Assembly (NCBI GenBank): GCA_002785215.1
Contig: PFMK01000046.1
Location: 4,390 to 11,128, forward strand
Reading direction: 5' to 3'
Source: Candidatus Gottesmanbacteria bacterium CG_4_10_14_0_8_um_filter_37_24
Lineage (GTDB): Bacteria > Patescibacteriota > Microgenomatia > 2-02-FULL-39-11
DNA: 6,739 nt
Shown here: one piece after another, positions 6,574 through 6,739 of the stretch
Layout of the letters: every line of letters begins with the position of its first letter
How positions within the stretch are numbered: position 1 is the first letter of the stretch
Notes under the pieces: generated by a model
Databases searched by the model: none
Told to the model about the DNA's origin: nothing
The model's input: the letters and a program-made list of their open reading frames with translations, nothing else
Made by a program: the position numbers and the translations under genes

Positions 6574-6618
6574 TACTCAGTATATAAACTTATGCATACT
6601 CACGTTACTCAGTATATA
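6574..6618 (+). repeat. Pair of 13-base direct repeats
   Basis: TACTCAGTATATA occurs at 6574-6586 and again at 6606-6618, 32 bases apart. The TACTCA core also occurs at 6597-6602, and its reverse complement lies within CTGAGTA at 6719-6725. The repeats sit just after the glycosyltransferase stop in sequence with no convincing gene. Their role is unknown; protein binding sites, recombination remnants or part of a small non-autonomous element are possible. Confidence 0.6.
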
Positions 6619-6642
6619 CACTGAAACGTTGAATAATACGTT
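6609..6642. repeat. Two small adjoining inverted repeats
   Basis: TCAGT (6609-6613) and ACTGA (6620-6624) can pair around a 6-base loop. Directly beside them, AACGT (6625-6629) and ACGTT (6638-6642) can pair around an 8-base loop. Both stems are only 5 base pairs and A+T-rich, and no T-run follows, so they are not convincing terminators. They may simply reflect the repetitive nature of this tail. Confidence 0.3.
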
Positions 6643-6689
6643 CCAGCATAAACCTTTCTAATCAGCTTTTTCGCAATGAAATACTGGGC

Positions 6690-6709
6690 TTCGACTGAGC
6701 TCAGCCGAA
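6690..6709. repeat. 20-base near-perfect palindrome, REP-like element
   Basis: TTCGACTGAGCTCAGCCGAA is self-complementary at nine of its ten base pairs, centred on GAGCTC; the one mismatch (A6694 with C6705) becomes a G-U wobble in an RNA from the minus strand. It is distinctly richer in G+C than its surroundings. Sequences of this TTCGxCTGAGCTCAG type resemble the dispersed intergenic palindromes seen in several bacterial groups, as I recall them. It could form a stable hairpin and stop or protect a transcript, but no T-run follows within the visible sequence. Confidence 0.6.
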
Positions 6710-6739
6710 TGTCCAAACCTGAGTAAAATGGGCATAGTC

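Noticed and set aside
6609..6739. Minus-strand open frame of about 42 codons running in from the right edge to a TGA at 6609-6611, a possible 3' end of a neighbouring gene.
   Set aside because: It passes straight through the palindrome and the inverted repeats, has no recognisable motif, and its start lies outside the window. It cannot be excluded but is not supported as a gene.

Overview
This is an A+T-rich bacterial window with two blocks. The left block (1-3716, all + strand) is a type IV pilus cluster: the C-terminal part of a PilB/GspE assembly ATPase cut by the window edge, a PilT retraction-type ATPase, a PilC inner-membrane platform protein and a class III-type prepilin. The right block (3745-6560) is a divergent pair of envelope-sugar genes: a 620-residue O-antigen ligase/polymerase (Wzy_C-like) membrane protein with a C-terminal TPR-like region on the - strand, and a family 2 glycosyltransferase on the + strand. 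The last 180 bases are non-coding and repeat-rich.

The likely source is a member of the candidate phyla radiation (Patescibacteria, perhaps Microgenomates). This is inferred from the compact pilB-pilT-pilC-pilin order, the variant PilT P-loop GGSGQGKS, the pilin type (a helix ending near INPIEQINRSKD, a YYPW motif and a cysteine-rich C-terminus) and the TPR-tailed Wzy_C protein. No rRNA or marker gene is present, so the assignment is tentative.

Layout: pilB and pilT are separated by only 5 bases and are presumably co-transcribed. A good sigma-70-like promoter lies between pilT and pilC (1851-1879). A second, with a perfect TTGACA box, overlaps the end of pilC (3090-3118) and serves the pilin, which also has the only strong Shine-Dalgarno sequence in the window. 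The pilin gene converges on the Wzy_C-like gene with 28 bases between stop codons. The Wzy_C-like and glycosyltransferase genes diverge from a 59-base region whose predicted -10 boxes overlap.

Working together: PilB drives pilin extension through PilC, and PilT drives retraction, which suggests a dynamic pilus for adhesion, twitching or DNA uptake. The neighbouring glycosyltransferase and Wzy_C protein could build and transfer a surface glycan. Because bacterial pilin O-oligosaccharyltransferases also belong to the Wzy_C family and can sit next to pilin genes, pilin glycosylation is a reasonable but unproven hypothesis. I did not find a clearly new system. The most notable points are this pilin/Wzy_C neighbourhood, the variant motifs, the overlapping divergent promoters and the palindromic repeat in the tail.
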